Below, piece by piece: positions 8,772 to 15,371 of a stretch of DNA of 32,196 nt. The stretch covers positions 1-32,196 of the forward strand of contig CAMHPC010000017.1 in the NCBI GenBank assembly GCA_946186945.1, read 5' to 3'. The notes beneath the pieces were generated by a model that searched no databases, was not told the DNA's origin, and worked only from the letters and a program-made list of their open reading frames with translations. This DNA comes from an uncultured Prevotella sp. (lineage in GTDB: Bacteria; Bacteroidota; Bacteroidia; Bacteroidales; Bacteroidaceae). Each line of letters begins with the position of its first letter. Position 1 is the first letter of the stretch. Both the position numbers and the translations under genes were made by a program.

Positions 8772-9185
8772 TTATTTTTTTTGTTGCAAGAAGTCTTGCA
8801 GAATGATAGTGGCCGATATTTCATCGACCAGTGCTTTGTTTTGCCGGGCCTTTTTTTTCAGTCCGCCGTCTATCATTGTCTGGTGTGCAATGACCGATGT
8901 AAATCTCTCGTCGTAGGTGGTGACGGGTATTTGCGGGAATATTTTTTTGAACGAGTGTATGAACTGTTGTACACGTTGATAGTTTTCCGATGGAGCGCCA
9001 TTATTCTGTCTTGGTTCTCCCACCACCACCAGTTCCACCTGTTCTTTGTCGAAGTAGGTCTGCAACCAGTTGATGAGTTGTGAAGTAGAAACAGTCGCCA
9101 ATCCTCCCGCAATGATTTTGAGAGGATCGGTGACTGCTACACCTGTACGTTTTTTTCCGTAGTCTATTGCTAAGATTCTGGCCAC
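8772..9185 (-). CDS. ruvX: Putative Holliday-junction resolvase / pre-16S rRNA nuclease (YqgF family), GTG start
   Basis: The YqgF family has an RNase H fold; E. coli YqgF matures the 16S rRNA 5' end, and a junction-resolving role has been proposed. The 137 residues show the family's acidic sites: D8 in ILAIDYGKKRTGVAV, E57 in VVVGEPRQNNG, D92/E93 in TTYDERFTS and D121 in KALVDEISATIILQDFL. The start must be the GTG at 9185, because the codon just upstream in the same frame is the TAA of the SPOR gene. def follows after 15 nt. Confidence 0.93.
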   Translation of the reverse strand: MARILAIDYGKKRTGVAVTDPLKIIAGGLATVSTSQLINWLQTYFDKEQVELVVVGEPRQNNGAPSENYQRVQQFIHSFKKIFPQIPVTTYDERFTSVIAHQTMIDGGLKKKARQNKALVDEISATIILQDFLQQKK

Positions 9186-9698
9186 TTATTTGCCTTGATA
9201 GAGCAGCCAGGCGTCTGCGTATGTATTTCTGAGTTGGTTTCTGCTTGACACTGCGCTTGCTTTGTCAGTGAATGTAGAAGCCACCACTCTGTACATGCCT
9301 CTTGCGGAGTTGTATGCCAATTGTGCGTCCATGCCTTGGTTTCTGAGTCTCTCGACCAGTCCTTCGGCATTAGCCTTTACGGAGAATGAGCCGACTACGA
9401 CGGAGAAGTTTTTCAGTCCTGAGCCGTTTACCACAGTGAGGTTTTCGGTGCGCACTGGCACATTGTCGTTATTGTCGGTGACGCGTGTATCTGTGACAGG
9501 CTGGTCGGTGAGTGGTGTAACGACAGGAATGTCGTTGTAGTCATTGTTTTGGTTTGAAGTGTTGGTAGTGGTATTATTACCCTGTGCGAGTGCGGCGTCG
9601 TATGCTTTACGATAAGCGCTTTCACTACCTTTACAACTTGAAAGGGCTACGAGTCCGCAGAGAGCCACTCCAGCCACCATAAGATTTTTCATTTTCAT
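9186..9698 (-). CDS. SPOR-domain lipoprotein
   Basis: The chosen start (ATG 9698, 170 residues) begins MKMKNLMVAGVALCG and gives a standard lipoprotein signal with lipobox LSSC (lipidated C22). An in-frame ATG at 9725 adds nine unlikely residues. A disordered Asn/Thr/Asp-rich linker (about 45-90) leads to a C-terminal SPOR domain (about 95-170: FSVVVGSFSVKANAEGLVERL ... YRVVASTFTDKASA). SPOR domains bind denuded glycan strands of septal peptidoglycan, so a cell-envelope or division-site role is likely. Its TAA is immediately followed, in the same frame, by the GTG of ruvX. Confidence 0.88.
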   Translation of the reverse strand: MKMKNLMVAGVALCGLVALSSCKGSESAYRKAYDAALAQGNNTTTNTSNQNNDYNDIPVVTPLTDQPVTDTRVTDNNDNVPVRTENLTVVNGSGLKNFSVVVGSFSVKANAEGLVERLRNQGMDAQLAYNSARGMYRVVASTFTDKASAVSSRNQLRNTYADAWLLYQGK

Positions 9699-9750
9699 AT
9701 AAGAGTATTTTGAAAAATTAGACATATTTCTGAATTTTGTGCGAAGTTAC

Positions 9751-9758
9751 GCAAAATA
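9751..9758 (-). promoter_or_regulatory. Weak -7-like element upstream of the SPOR gene
   Basis: On the minus strand this reads TATTTTGC, one base shorter than TAnnTTTGC, about 50 nt before the ATG at 9698. I could not find a well-spaced -33 TTTG. The divergent intergenic region (9699-9914) must hold promoters for both directions; only the plus-strand one is convincing. Confidence 0.3.
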
Positions 9759-9840
9759 GATTAAACATGGCACAAAAATGTAGATAAAGTTTGTTAAATG
9801 GTTTTAAACGTAAAGATTTAACAAAAAATTACCTTTTTCA

Positions 9841-9873
9841 TTTGTGAATAATGCGAGATAATTATTATATTTG
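9841..9873 (+). promoter_or_regulatory. Bacteroidetes-type promoter for the YtxH/holin-like operon
   Basis: TTTG at 9841-9844, a 21-nt spacer and TATATTTG at 9866-9873 match the phylum consensus. The predicted start near 9878 leaves a leader of about 35-45 nt before the first gene, in an AT-rich divergent region. Confidence 0.75.
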
Positions 9874-9914
9874 CAAATCGAGAGACAAACCTTTATTACT
9901 AACATTATAAAATT

Positions 9915-10139
9915 ATGACAGACATGAAAGCATTAGGTTACATTGGCGCTTGCCTTGGTGGTGCCATCGCTGGCGCAGCCCTTGGTTTGCTGTTGGCTCC
10001 TGAAAAGGGTTCAGACACACGCAACAAGATTTCCGATGCAGTGACAGATTTCTGCAAGAAACACAATTTGAAGTTGAGCAAGAAGGATGTGGAGGATTTG
10101 GTAGACGACATCAAGGATGCTGCTCCTGAACTTGACTAA
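9915..10139 (+). CDS. YtxH-like small membrane protein
   Basis: A 74-residue protein with one N-terminal glycine-rich membrane segment (GYIGACLGGAIAGAALGLLLAP) directly followed by the EKGSDTRNKISD signature of YtxH-domain proteins and a charged helical tail. YtxH proteins are envelope or stress-associated and biochemically undefined. ATG 9915 is used; ATG 9924 (MKALGYIG) is equally plausible. It is first in a three-gene unit with a good promoter. Confidence 0.85.
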   Translation: MTDMKALGYIGACLGGAIAGAALGLLLAPEKGSDTRNKISDAVTDFCKKHNLKLSKKDVEDLVDDIKDAAPELD

Positions 10140-10169
10140 TTATTCATTTAGAGTCATTGGTATCGATAT

Positions 10170-10535
10170 ATGTTGTCGAGTGACAAGAATATAGAGACCA
10201 TCGCTCAGTTGGCCGAAGCGGTGAAGCGTTACGTTCGTCTTCAGTCGGAGTATGTGAAGTTGGACGTGATAGACAAGGTAGTTCGCCTTGTCACCGCTGC
10301 GGCTTTGGCTGTAATAGCCTTACTGATTATTTTGTTTATCCTGTTGTTTCTCTCCTTGGCTGCTGTCAATGCCCTTACCCCCTGTTTAGGCAGTGTAGGT
10401 GCTTGCAGTGTGGTGGCAGGTGTTTACGTATTGCTGCTGATAGTGGTAATACTAAATCGCCGTCGCTGGGTAGAGAAGCCGTTAGTTCATTTTCTGGCAG
10501 ATATTTTGCTAAACGACACTCCCAATGGAAAATAG
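10170..10535 (+). CDS. Phage-holin-superfamily membrane protein (DUF1469-like)
   Basis: A 121-residue protein. An N-terminal amphipathic helix (about 1-38, IETIAQLAEAVKRYVRLQSEY) precedes two membrane segments (about 40-70 and 78-96) separated by a short loop, then a charged tail. This is the layout of the DUF1469 / phage holin 3_6 group. These are common chromosomal housekeeping proteins in this phylum, so the holin name does not imply a prophage. It lies 30 nt after the YtxH-like gene and overlaps the next gene by 11 nt. Confidence 0.8.
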   Translation: MLSSDKNIETIAQLAEAVKRYVRLQSEYVKLDVIDKVVRLVTAAALAVIALLIILFILLFLSLAAVNALTPCLGSVGACSVVAGVYVLLLIVVILNRRRWVEKPLVHFLADILLNDTPNGK

Positions 10536-10806
10536 ATATCATTCACTGGAAGAAATACGTCTGCGCAAGGCGGAGTTGCGTTCTGAGTTGCAGAAGGAGC
10601 GTGGCACAATAGGTGGCATGACTCACAGTCTGTTTCAGAAGGAGGATGAGAGTGTGCGTCCCACTCGCAGGATAGTGGGTATAATGTCTCGCGGTGCCAA
10701 CATAGTGGATGGTGCTATATTGGCGTGGAAGTTGTACAGGCGTTTCCGTCCTGAGCAGAAGAAGAAATTGCAACCTCGCAAACGCAGTCGTTTCCGTCTG
10801 TTTTAG
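10525..10806 (+). CDS. Small basic conserved protein of the YtxH/holin operon
   Basis: A 93-residue protein beginning MENRYHSLEEIRLRKAEL. It has a charged N-terminal helix, a central stretch (IVGIMSRGANIVDGAILAWKLY) that could lie against the membrane, and a very basic end (KKKLQPRKRSRFRLF). I know of no function. It overlaps the holin-like gene by 11 nt in another frame, suggesting translational coupling, and ends the three-gene unit. The convergent hydrolase gene ends 33 nt away with no clear hairpin between. Confidence 0.8.
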   Translation: MENRYHSLEEIRLRKAELRSELQKERGTIGGMTHSLFQKEDESVRPTRRIVGIMSRGANIVDGAILAWKLYRRFRPEQKKKLQPRKRSRFRLF

Positions 10807-10838
10807 TTGTGTATTCTTGATTTTTCCATTTCAGTTTC

Positions 10839-11615
10839 TCAGAACTGGATAGTCAGGTTGTCGTAGGCCATAGATATGCCCTCCGGCAGTTTTTTCTGTA
10901 CTTCCTCATGTAGTCCCATATCGTGACTGGCATGTACGAGGTATGTTCTTTTCGCCCCTATTCGCCGTGCGAAGGCTATTGCATCGTCTACCAGTTGATG
11001 CGAGTAGTGTTCGCCTTGGAATCGGAGAGCATTTACCACCAGCACCTCAGCCCCCTCGGCGTATTTCAGTTCGTCATCGTCAATAGTTTTCATGTCGGTG
11101 ATATAAGTCAGGTTGCCTATTCGGAAGGCAGTGATAGGCATAGCCCCATGGTTGACCCAGAAGGGCACCACGGTGATATCCCCCACCAGGAGTGGAGAAT
11201 GATGTTTGAGCGAATGCAGTTGTAGTTTCGGAATGCCCGGATATGAATTTGGAGTGAAGCAGTACGGCATATTATGAGTGAGGGCTTTAGCAGTGGGCTC
11301 ATCGGCATAGATATCTATATCGAGCAGTTTCGGGTATTCAGCCGAGCAGAAGGGCCTGAGATCGTCGATACCTCCCACATGGTCGTAGTGTATATGAGTA
11401 ATGAGCACAGCGTCAATCTTTCTGAATGGCACTCTGAGCATCTGCTGTCTGAAATCGGGTCCGCAGTCGATGATGACACGTGTATTATCAGTCTCTACCA
11501 TAGCAGATGTGCGCAGTCTGTTATCGTGAGGGTCGGTGCTGGTGCACACTTTGCATTGGCAGCCTACTGCCGGCACTCCGCCCGATGTGCCTGTACCGAG
11601 AAATGTGAGGTTCAT
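10839..11615 (-). CDS. Metallo-beta-lactamase-fold hydrolase (PhnP-like)
   Basis: A 258-residue cytosolic enzyme of the metallo-beta-lactamase fold. Metal-site motif THIHYDH gives H74, H76, D78 and H79. The N-terminus (LTFLGTGTSGGVPAVGCQCKVC) carries the Cys-rich loop typical of the PhnP branch, phosphoribosyl 1,2-cyclic phosphate phosphodiesterases. Later ligands are likely in VNHGAMPI, YITDMKTI and LVHASHD. The substrate here is not established: phn genes are absent, and in this phylum such proteins are conserved housekeeping genes. It lies 31 nt after murB, with a 9-bp tandem array in the gap. Confidence 0.82.
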   Translation of the reverse strand: MNLTFLGTGTSGGVPAVGCQCKVCTSTDPHDNRLRTSAMVETDNTRVIIDCGPDFRQQMLRVPFRKIDAVLITHIHYDHVGGIDDLRPFCSAEYPKLLDIDIYADEPTAKALTHNMPYCFTPNSYPGIPKLQLHSLKHHSPLLVGDITVVPFWVNHGAMPITAFRIGNLTYITDMKTIDDDELKYAEGAEVLVVNALRFQGEHYSHQLVDDAIAFARRIGAKRTYLVHASHDMGLHEEVQKKLPEGISMAYDNLTIQF

Positions 11616-11625
11616 ATTTTTTTAT

Positions 11626-11652
11626 TTTCTAGATGGCCTAGATTTTCTAGAT
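11626..11652 (-). repeat. 9-bp tandem array between murB and the hydrolase gene
   Basis: On the minus strand three units read ATCTAGAAA, ATCTAGGCC and ATCTAGAAA. The first unit contains the TAG stop of murB, so the array begins in the last codon and fills the intergenic gap. Function unknown. Confidence 0.7.
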
Positions 11653-12651
11653 GATATTTACTTCTGGTTTGATGTTGATATTGAATTTGCTTTTTACGTC
11701 TTCTTGTATTTTGTGGCAGAGGTTAATGATTTCCTCTCCGGTAGCATTGCCGTTATTTACCAGTACGAGAGCCTGTTTATGGTGCACGCCAGCCCTTCCG
11801 AGAGATTTGCCTTTCCATCCACACTGTTCTATCATCCATCCAGCAGGTATCTTTATATGATGCTCATCCACCTGATAAAACGGCATATCGGGATAACGGG
11901 CGTGAATATTCTCGAAGACATCGCGCTCCACTACAGGGTTCATAAAGAAACTTCCCGCATTGCCCGTGACTTTTGGGTCGGGCAGTTTAGCCTGACGTAT
12001 CTCCACCACCGTTTGTCTGAGGTTATGCGGAGTGACCACTTTTATCTGTTTCTCTGCCATGTGCTGCCGTATATTGCCATAGTCGATGCGAGGAGAGAAG
12101 GTACGAGAGAAGCGGAAAGAGACATGAGTGATAATGAAGCGATTTTTCCATTCCGCTTTGAATATGCTGTATCTGTAGGCGTATCGGCACTGTTCGGGAG
12201 TGATAGTCAGAGTCTCACCTGTCAGTCTGTCCACAGCCTCCACACTATTTATCAGTTCAGACACCTCAGCCCCGTATGCGCCGATATTCTGTACGGCAGC
12301 GGCGCCCACATCGCCGGGAATGAGCGAGAGATTTTCTGCCCCATAGAGGTCATTGTCCAAAGCATATAGCACCACATCGTCCCATGTTTCTCCTGCCCCA
12401 CATCTCACTATGTATCCATCCCGTTCAAAACCCTTTATATCAACCCTTGCCACGGTGCCTGGCACATCCTGTGAAAGGAGCAGATTGCTACCCTGCCCTA
12501 TCACCACTGCGGGTTGCTGCAAGGAGTCATGGGGTTGTCTGAACCAGTGGGTCACCTCTTGTGTAGACTGCCACTGTACGAACTGTGAGCATCTGGCATG
12601 AATGCCAAACGTATTGTTATTTATCAGGTCATAGTTTTGATGTACGATCAT
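11647..12651 (-). CDS. murB: UDP-N-acetylenolpyruvoylglucosamine reductase
   Basis: A flavoenzyme that reduces UDP-GlcNAc-enolpyruvate to UDP-MurNAc with NADPH, the second committed step of peptidoglycan synthesis. The 334 residues show the FAD-binding motif VVIGQGSNLLLS (residues 49-60), LSLIPGDVGAAAVQNIGAYG (108-127), and RYSIFK. The proton-donor Ser is S234 in TGNAGSFFMNP, and the C-terminal catalytic Glu is E330 in IKPEV. The length and the retained extra segment fit the E. coli-like type I form. It starts 15 nt after the DUF4348-type gene. Confidence 0.96.
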   Translation of the reverse strand: MIVHQNYDLINNNTFGIHARCSQFVQWQSTQEVTHWFRQPHDSLQQPAVVIGQGSNLLLSQDVPGTVARVDIKGFERDGYIVRCGAGETWDDVVLYALDNDLYGAENLSLIPGDVGAAAVQNIGAYGAEVSELINSVEAVDRLTGETLTITPEQCRYAYRYSIFKAEWKNRFIITHVSFRFSRTFSPRIDYGNIRQHMAEKQIKVVTPHNLRQTVVEIRQAKLPDPKVTGNAGSFFMNPVVERDVFENIHARYPDMPFYQVDEHHIKIPAGWMIEQCGWKGKSLGRAGVHHKQALVLVNNGNATGEEIINLCHKIQEDVKSKFNINIKPEVNII

Positions 12652-12666
12652 GATAGTGAAATGAGG

Positions 12667-13545
12667 TTAGTTAGTCAACTTAGTGAGTTTCCACGCTCCA
12701 CCCTTCATTTGGAATGTCATCTCTGTTTCCAGACCATTGGCAATACCCCTTATGATGAACAGTTTTTTGTTGGACTGTTTATATTCCTGTCCATAGAGTA
12801 TGTTGTATATGAGGTGTTGGGGCATGATAGGAGGTTTGAAATCCACCCACTGTTCCGGATAGAATTCTCCGTCGATATACGAGAAGTCGTCGTCGGGGTC
12901 GGGCAGTGAGGTCTTAACCGGTTGGTCGAGACTTGCTATTTGGAAAAGCGAGTCGCGTGAGAAGCGTTCATAGAAGTTGAGGAACGAAGCATTGGCATTC
13001 TGGTACATGGCATTCTGTCGGATATCTGTGAGAGTCCACAATCCGTTTTTCCTCTGGAATGTAAACTGTTCCACCTTATCCTCGTCGAGATTGACCTTTT
13101 CCACCACTGCGTGTGAGATATGTGTATCCTTCATCAGTTCCATTTGTTTCTCATTGTCGAAGATCAGGGTATAGTATCCCTGTGTCATGAAGAACTGCTG
13201 CATGTGCCACTGTTTTTCCTCTATGAATGAAGTATCGTTGTCTGAGATGACCGGCAGTGGGAAGTTGACCCTTTCGTGCTGTAGTTTATTGTTTGCAGCA
13301 AAGTTGAACAGGAAGTCATCAAACAATTCGTCGGCGGCTTTAGGCATGGGTGTAGCAGCGATGATAGACGACATTGTATCGAGCACCACGGTATCTGAAT
13401 CTTGAGGCGCCACTGTATCTATGACCGCCACCGAGTCGGAGTCGGCTATACTGTCGTTGGCAGGAGTTTTTCTCTCAGAGCATCCAGTACTGATGGCAGT
13501 TGTCAGCATAAGGAAGGCGAGGAAAAGAAGAGGCAGTTTTTTCAT
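12667..13545 (-). CDS. DUF4348-like lipoprotein
   Basis: A 292-residue envelope protein with a lipoprotein signal (MKKLPLLFLAFLML; lipobox STGC, C22), followed by an acidic Asp/Ser-rich linker (about 27-65). The globular part opens with KAADELFDDFLFNFA and contains two repeat-like halves with FTFQRKNGLWTLTDI (about 160-175) and MTFQMKGGAWKLTKL (about 275-290), the style of the Bacteroidales DUF4348 family. Function unknown; the localisation should be the periplasmic face of a membrane. It lies between the GldB-like gene (separated by a 9-bp array) and murB. Confidence 0.75.
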   Translation of the reverse strand: MKKLPLLFLAFLMLTTAISTGCSERKTPANDSIADSDSVAVIDTVAPQDSDTVVLDTMSSIIAATPMPKAADELFDDFLFNFAANNKLQHERVNFPLPVISDNDTSFIEEKQWHMQQFFMTQGYYTLIFDNEKQMELMKDTHISHAVVEKVNLDEDKVEQFTFQRKNGLWTLTDIRQNAMYQNANASFLNFYERFSRDSLFQIASLDQPVKTSLPDPDDDFSYIDGEFYPEQWVDFKPPIMPQHLIYNILYGQEYKQSNKKLFIIRGIANGLETEMTFQMKGGAWKLTKLTN

Positions 13546-13562
13546 AATTTATTATAGTGTCA

Positions 13563-13616
13563 GGACTTTAAGGACCTTAAGGACTTTAAAGACTTTAAGG
13601 GCTTTAAGGCTTTTTA
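13563..13616. repeat. 9-bp tandem array between gldB-like and DUF4348-type genes
   Basis: Plus-strand units read GGACTTTAA, GGACCTTAA, GGACTTTAA, AGACTTTAA and GGGCTTTAA (13563-13607), then a degenerate sixth unit. The array begins right after the stop of the GldB-like gene and occupies most of the gap to the next gene. The units are nearly self-complementary around TTTAA/TTAAG, so the transcript could fold. Confidence 0.85.
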
Positions 13617-14420
13617 TTATTTGATATCGGAATAGTCATTCATTTTCAGGAGTTCTGCTATGCTTACGTTTGAATGTTGCTGCATATACCTCTCCACCTT
13701 TCTCACATAGTCGGTAGTAAAGAAGTTTTTGTCCATGGCCTTATTTGCCACCCACTGTATTTTTCCGATGTGAGCGTCCCTGTCGGTTTGGGGTCGGGTG
13801 GCGAAGTTGGGCAAGGGGAATTTGCTAAGCAGGAAGAAACTGATACAGTCGGGCAGGATATAGTCCCTTGACATAGTGTTACGTTGTTCCTCTGTGTAAT
13901 ATTTGGCGTATGTAGGGTAGTCTTTTCCGAGGTATTTATCGAGTGATATGCCGACGGAAGACTCTCCTATGATAACGCTTTGGTCGAGGGCACTTATTTG
14001 CGTATATACCATAGGTATCTTGAGGTCTGGCAGCCAAGACTTGAGTTTTTTGAAAGCGGCAGAGAACTGCTTGTTGAGGTCGTCCACATTGGCGTATTGT
14101 GATTCTGCTTCGCTTATAATATTCTGCAGCACGGAGTCTTGGTAGAAGGTGAGGAATTTGGAGTATATGTCCGGTGTGCTCACCGAGCCGAGTTTCAGCA
14201 CATCTTCTATGAGTGTGCGTGTTTCCACGGGGTAGTCAGTACTCATTTGTTGAAGTGCCGAGAAGTCGCCGGTGGTGAGGTAGAGGCTTTGCGTACGGTC
14301 ATACCTTTGTATCTCCACCAGGTCCACGTTATTGTTCTCATCGCCGTTTTTAGTATTTATATCGCAGGCTATGAGAGAGGAGCAGAGCAGTGCAGAAAGG
14401 ATGTATTTCAGTATGCGCAT
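13617..14420 (-). CDS. gldB: GldB-like gliding-motility-family lipoprotein
   Basis: A 267-residue lipoprotein (MRILKYILSALLCSSL; lipobox LIAC, C19). The mature part shows the GldB pattern: VDLVEIQRYD near residue 33, a helical segment, then VGISLDKYLGKDYPTYA and SRDYILPDCISFFLLSKFP in the second half. In gliding flavobacteria GldB is required for motility; non-gliding Bacteroidales keep homologues of unknown role, probably envelope-related. A good promoter lies 23-53 nt upstream. It likely heads a minus-strand unit continuing to DUF4348-type, murB and the hydrolase. Confidence 0.8.
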   Translation of the reverse strand: MRILKYILSALLCSSLIACDINTKNGDENNNVDLVEIQRYDRTQSLYLTTGDFSALQQMSTDYPVETRTLIEDVLKLGSVSTPDIYSKFLTFYQDSVLQNIISEAESQYANVDDLNKQFSAAFKKLKSWLPDLKIPMVYTQISALDQSVIIGESSVGISLDKYLGKDYPTYAKYYTEEQRNTMSRDYILPDCISFFLLSKFPLPNFATRPQTDRDAHIGKIQWVANKAMDKNFFTTDYVRKVERYMQQHSNVSIAELLKMNDYSDIK

Positions 14421-14442
14421 AATGAATAGAGGAGAATTTTTG

Positions 14443-14473
14443 CAAATTTACCAAAAACTATTCAACGCAGCAA
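14443..14473 (-). promoter_or_regulatory. Bacteroidetes-type promoter for the GldB-like gene
   Basis: On the minus strand: TTG (complement of 14471-14473), a 20-nt spacer, then TAAATTTG (complement of 14443-14450). The predicted start lies near 14438, leaving a leader of about 17 nt before the ATG at 14420. Confidence 0.65.
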
Positions 14474-14555
14474 TTTATTTGCTAAAAAAAATTAAAAAGC
14501 GTGGATATTATTTAATATTTGTTAGCAGTGAAAGGTGAAGAAGTAATATAACAGA

Positions 14556-14588
14556 CAATGAGGTTGCCGTATATCGGCAACCTCATTG
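14556..14588 (-). terminator. Strong hairpin downstream of the ribosomal-protein cluster
   Basis: A perfect 14-bp inverted repeat (14556-14569 with 14575-14588, loop TATAT) lies 27 nt past the DUF4295 stop. Neither side carries a real T-run, so it is either a weak intrinsic terminator or an mRNA 3'-end stabiliser for the rpmB-rpmG-DUF4295 transcript. Confidence 0.55.
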
Positions 14589-14615
14589 GTCAATATAGTG
14601 ATAAGATATCGTGAT

Positions 14616-14771
14616 TTACTTGAAGAAATCCTTCACAGCCTCATTGGGCACCATCTGCTCATCGAAGATATAGGCACCGGTTTTGGGGCTTTTCACCATT
14701 TTGATAACCTTGGTATATGCGCGACCGTCCTTCGAGCCTTCGTGGAGGGTAGCAACCGTTTTCTTTGCCAT
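14616..14771 (-). CDS. DUF4295 small basic protein
   Basis: A 51-residue ORF read directly from the minus strand: it begins MAKKTVATLHEGSKDGRAYT, continues with KVIKMVKSPKTGAY and ends VPNEAVKDFFK. It is the DUF4295 protein that in Bacteroidetes regularly follows rpmG, so a ribosome-associated role is likely but unproven. It starts 12 nt after rpmG and is the last gene before the hairpin at 14556-14588. Confidence 0.9.
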   Translation of the reverse strand: MAKKTVATLHEGSKDGRAYTKVIKMVKSPKTGAYIFDEQMVPNEAVKDFFK

Positions 14772-14783
14772 GTGTCAGATAAA

Positions 14784-14975
14784 TTATTTGATTTCCTTAT
14801 GAACCGTCATCTTTTTGAGAATCGGGTTATACTTTTTGAGTTCCATTCTCTCGGGAGTGTTTTTACGGTTTTTAGTGGTAACGTACCGACTTGTCCCAGG
14901 GAGTCCACTGTTTTTCATCTCAGTGCACTCGAGGATAACCTGCACTCTATTTCCTTTAGCCTTTTTTGATGCCAT
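14784..14975 (-). CDS. rpmG: 50S ribosomal protein L33
   Basis: A 63-residue basic protein with the L33 pattern: [19 protein letters not shown], then [22 protein letters not shown]33 sits near the E site of the large subunit. It has only the single Cys of ECTE, so it is the zinc-free (C-minus) type. It starts 5 nt after rpmB. Confidence 0.95.
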   Translation of the reverse strand: MASKKAKGNRVQVILECTEMKNSGLPGTSRYVTTKNRKNTPERMELKKYNPILKKMTVHKEIK

Positions 14976-14980
14976 GGTAT

Positions 14981-15244
14981 TTAATCTCCTATAACTTTAA
15001 TGTCTTTCCAGTCAATGTATCCCTTGGCAACAGCCTGCTTGAGTGCTGCGTCGAGACCTATTTTATTGATAAGGCGCAGTCCTGCGGCACTTATTTTGAG
15101 GCTTATCCAGCACTCCTCTTCTACATAGTAGAATTTCTTGCTGAACAGGTTCACATCAAAACTACGTTTTGTGCGGTGCTTTGAGTGGGAAACATTATTG
15201 CCTATCATGGCCTTTTTCCCAGTGATCTGACAAACTTTCGACAT
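14981..15244 (-). CDS. rpmB: 50S ribosomal protein L28
   Basis: An 87-residue large-subunit protein with the L28 signature [21 protein letters not shown], then [15 protein letters not shown] and [20 protein letters not shown]. The length is normal. It is first of three genes (rpmB, rpmG, DUF4295) under an unusually good promoter at 15298-15329, with a leader of about 50 nt. Confidence 0.96.
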   Translation of the reverse strand: MSKVCQITGKKAMIGNNVSHSKHRTKRSFDVNLFSKKFYYVEEECWISLKISAAGLRLINKIGLDAALKQAVAKGYIDWKDIKVIGD

Positions 15245-15297
15245 TGCTATCTATTCTTTTTTGTTTTCGATTTTTGATAACTATTCCAAACAGGGTG

Positions 15298-15329
15298 CAA
15301 AATTACAATAATTATTTTATCCAACCAAA
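15298..15329 (-). promoter_or_regulatory. Bacteroidetes-type promoter for rpmB-rpmG-DUF4295
   Basis: On the minus strand: TTTG (complement of 15326-15329), exactly 20 nt, TAATTTTG (complement of 15298-15305). A perfect consensus match in an AT-rich gap. It separates the ribosomal genes from the same-strand kdgK-sensor directon upstream. Confidence 0.8.
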
Positions 15330-15371
15330 TTTTCCAAAAACATTTTTAGTTTTGTTTTGAAAAAATGGCAA

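Noticed and set aside
10170..10535. Prophage remnant suggested by the holin-like protein and the GH25 lysozyme
   Set aside because: The two genes are 14 kb apart, in different housekeeping operons, with no integrase, capsid, tail or attachment repeats; both families are common chromosomal genes in this phylum.
11536..12369. 277-codon open frame opposite murB
   Set aside because: MurB on the other strand has all catalytic motifs and full length. The opposite frame is open only because these genes rarely use codons whose complement is a stop, and it has no recognisable domain.
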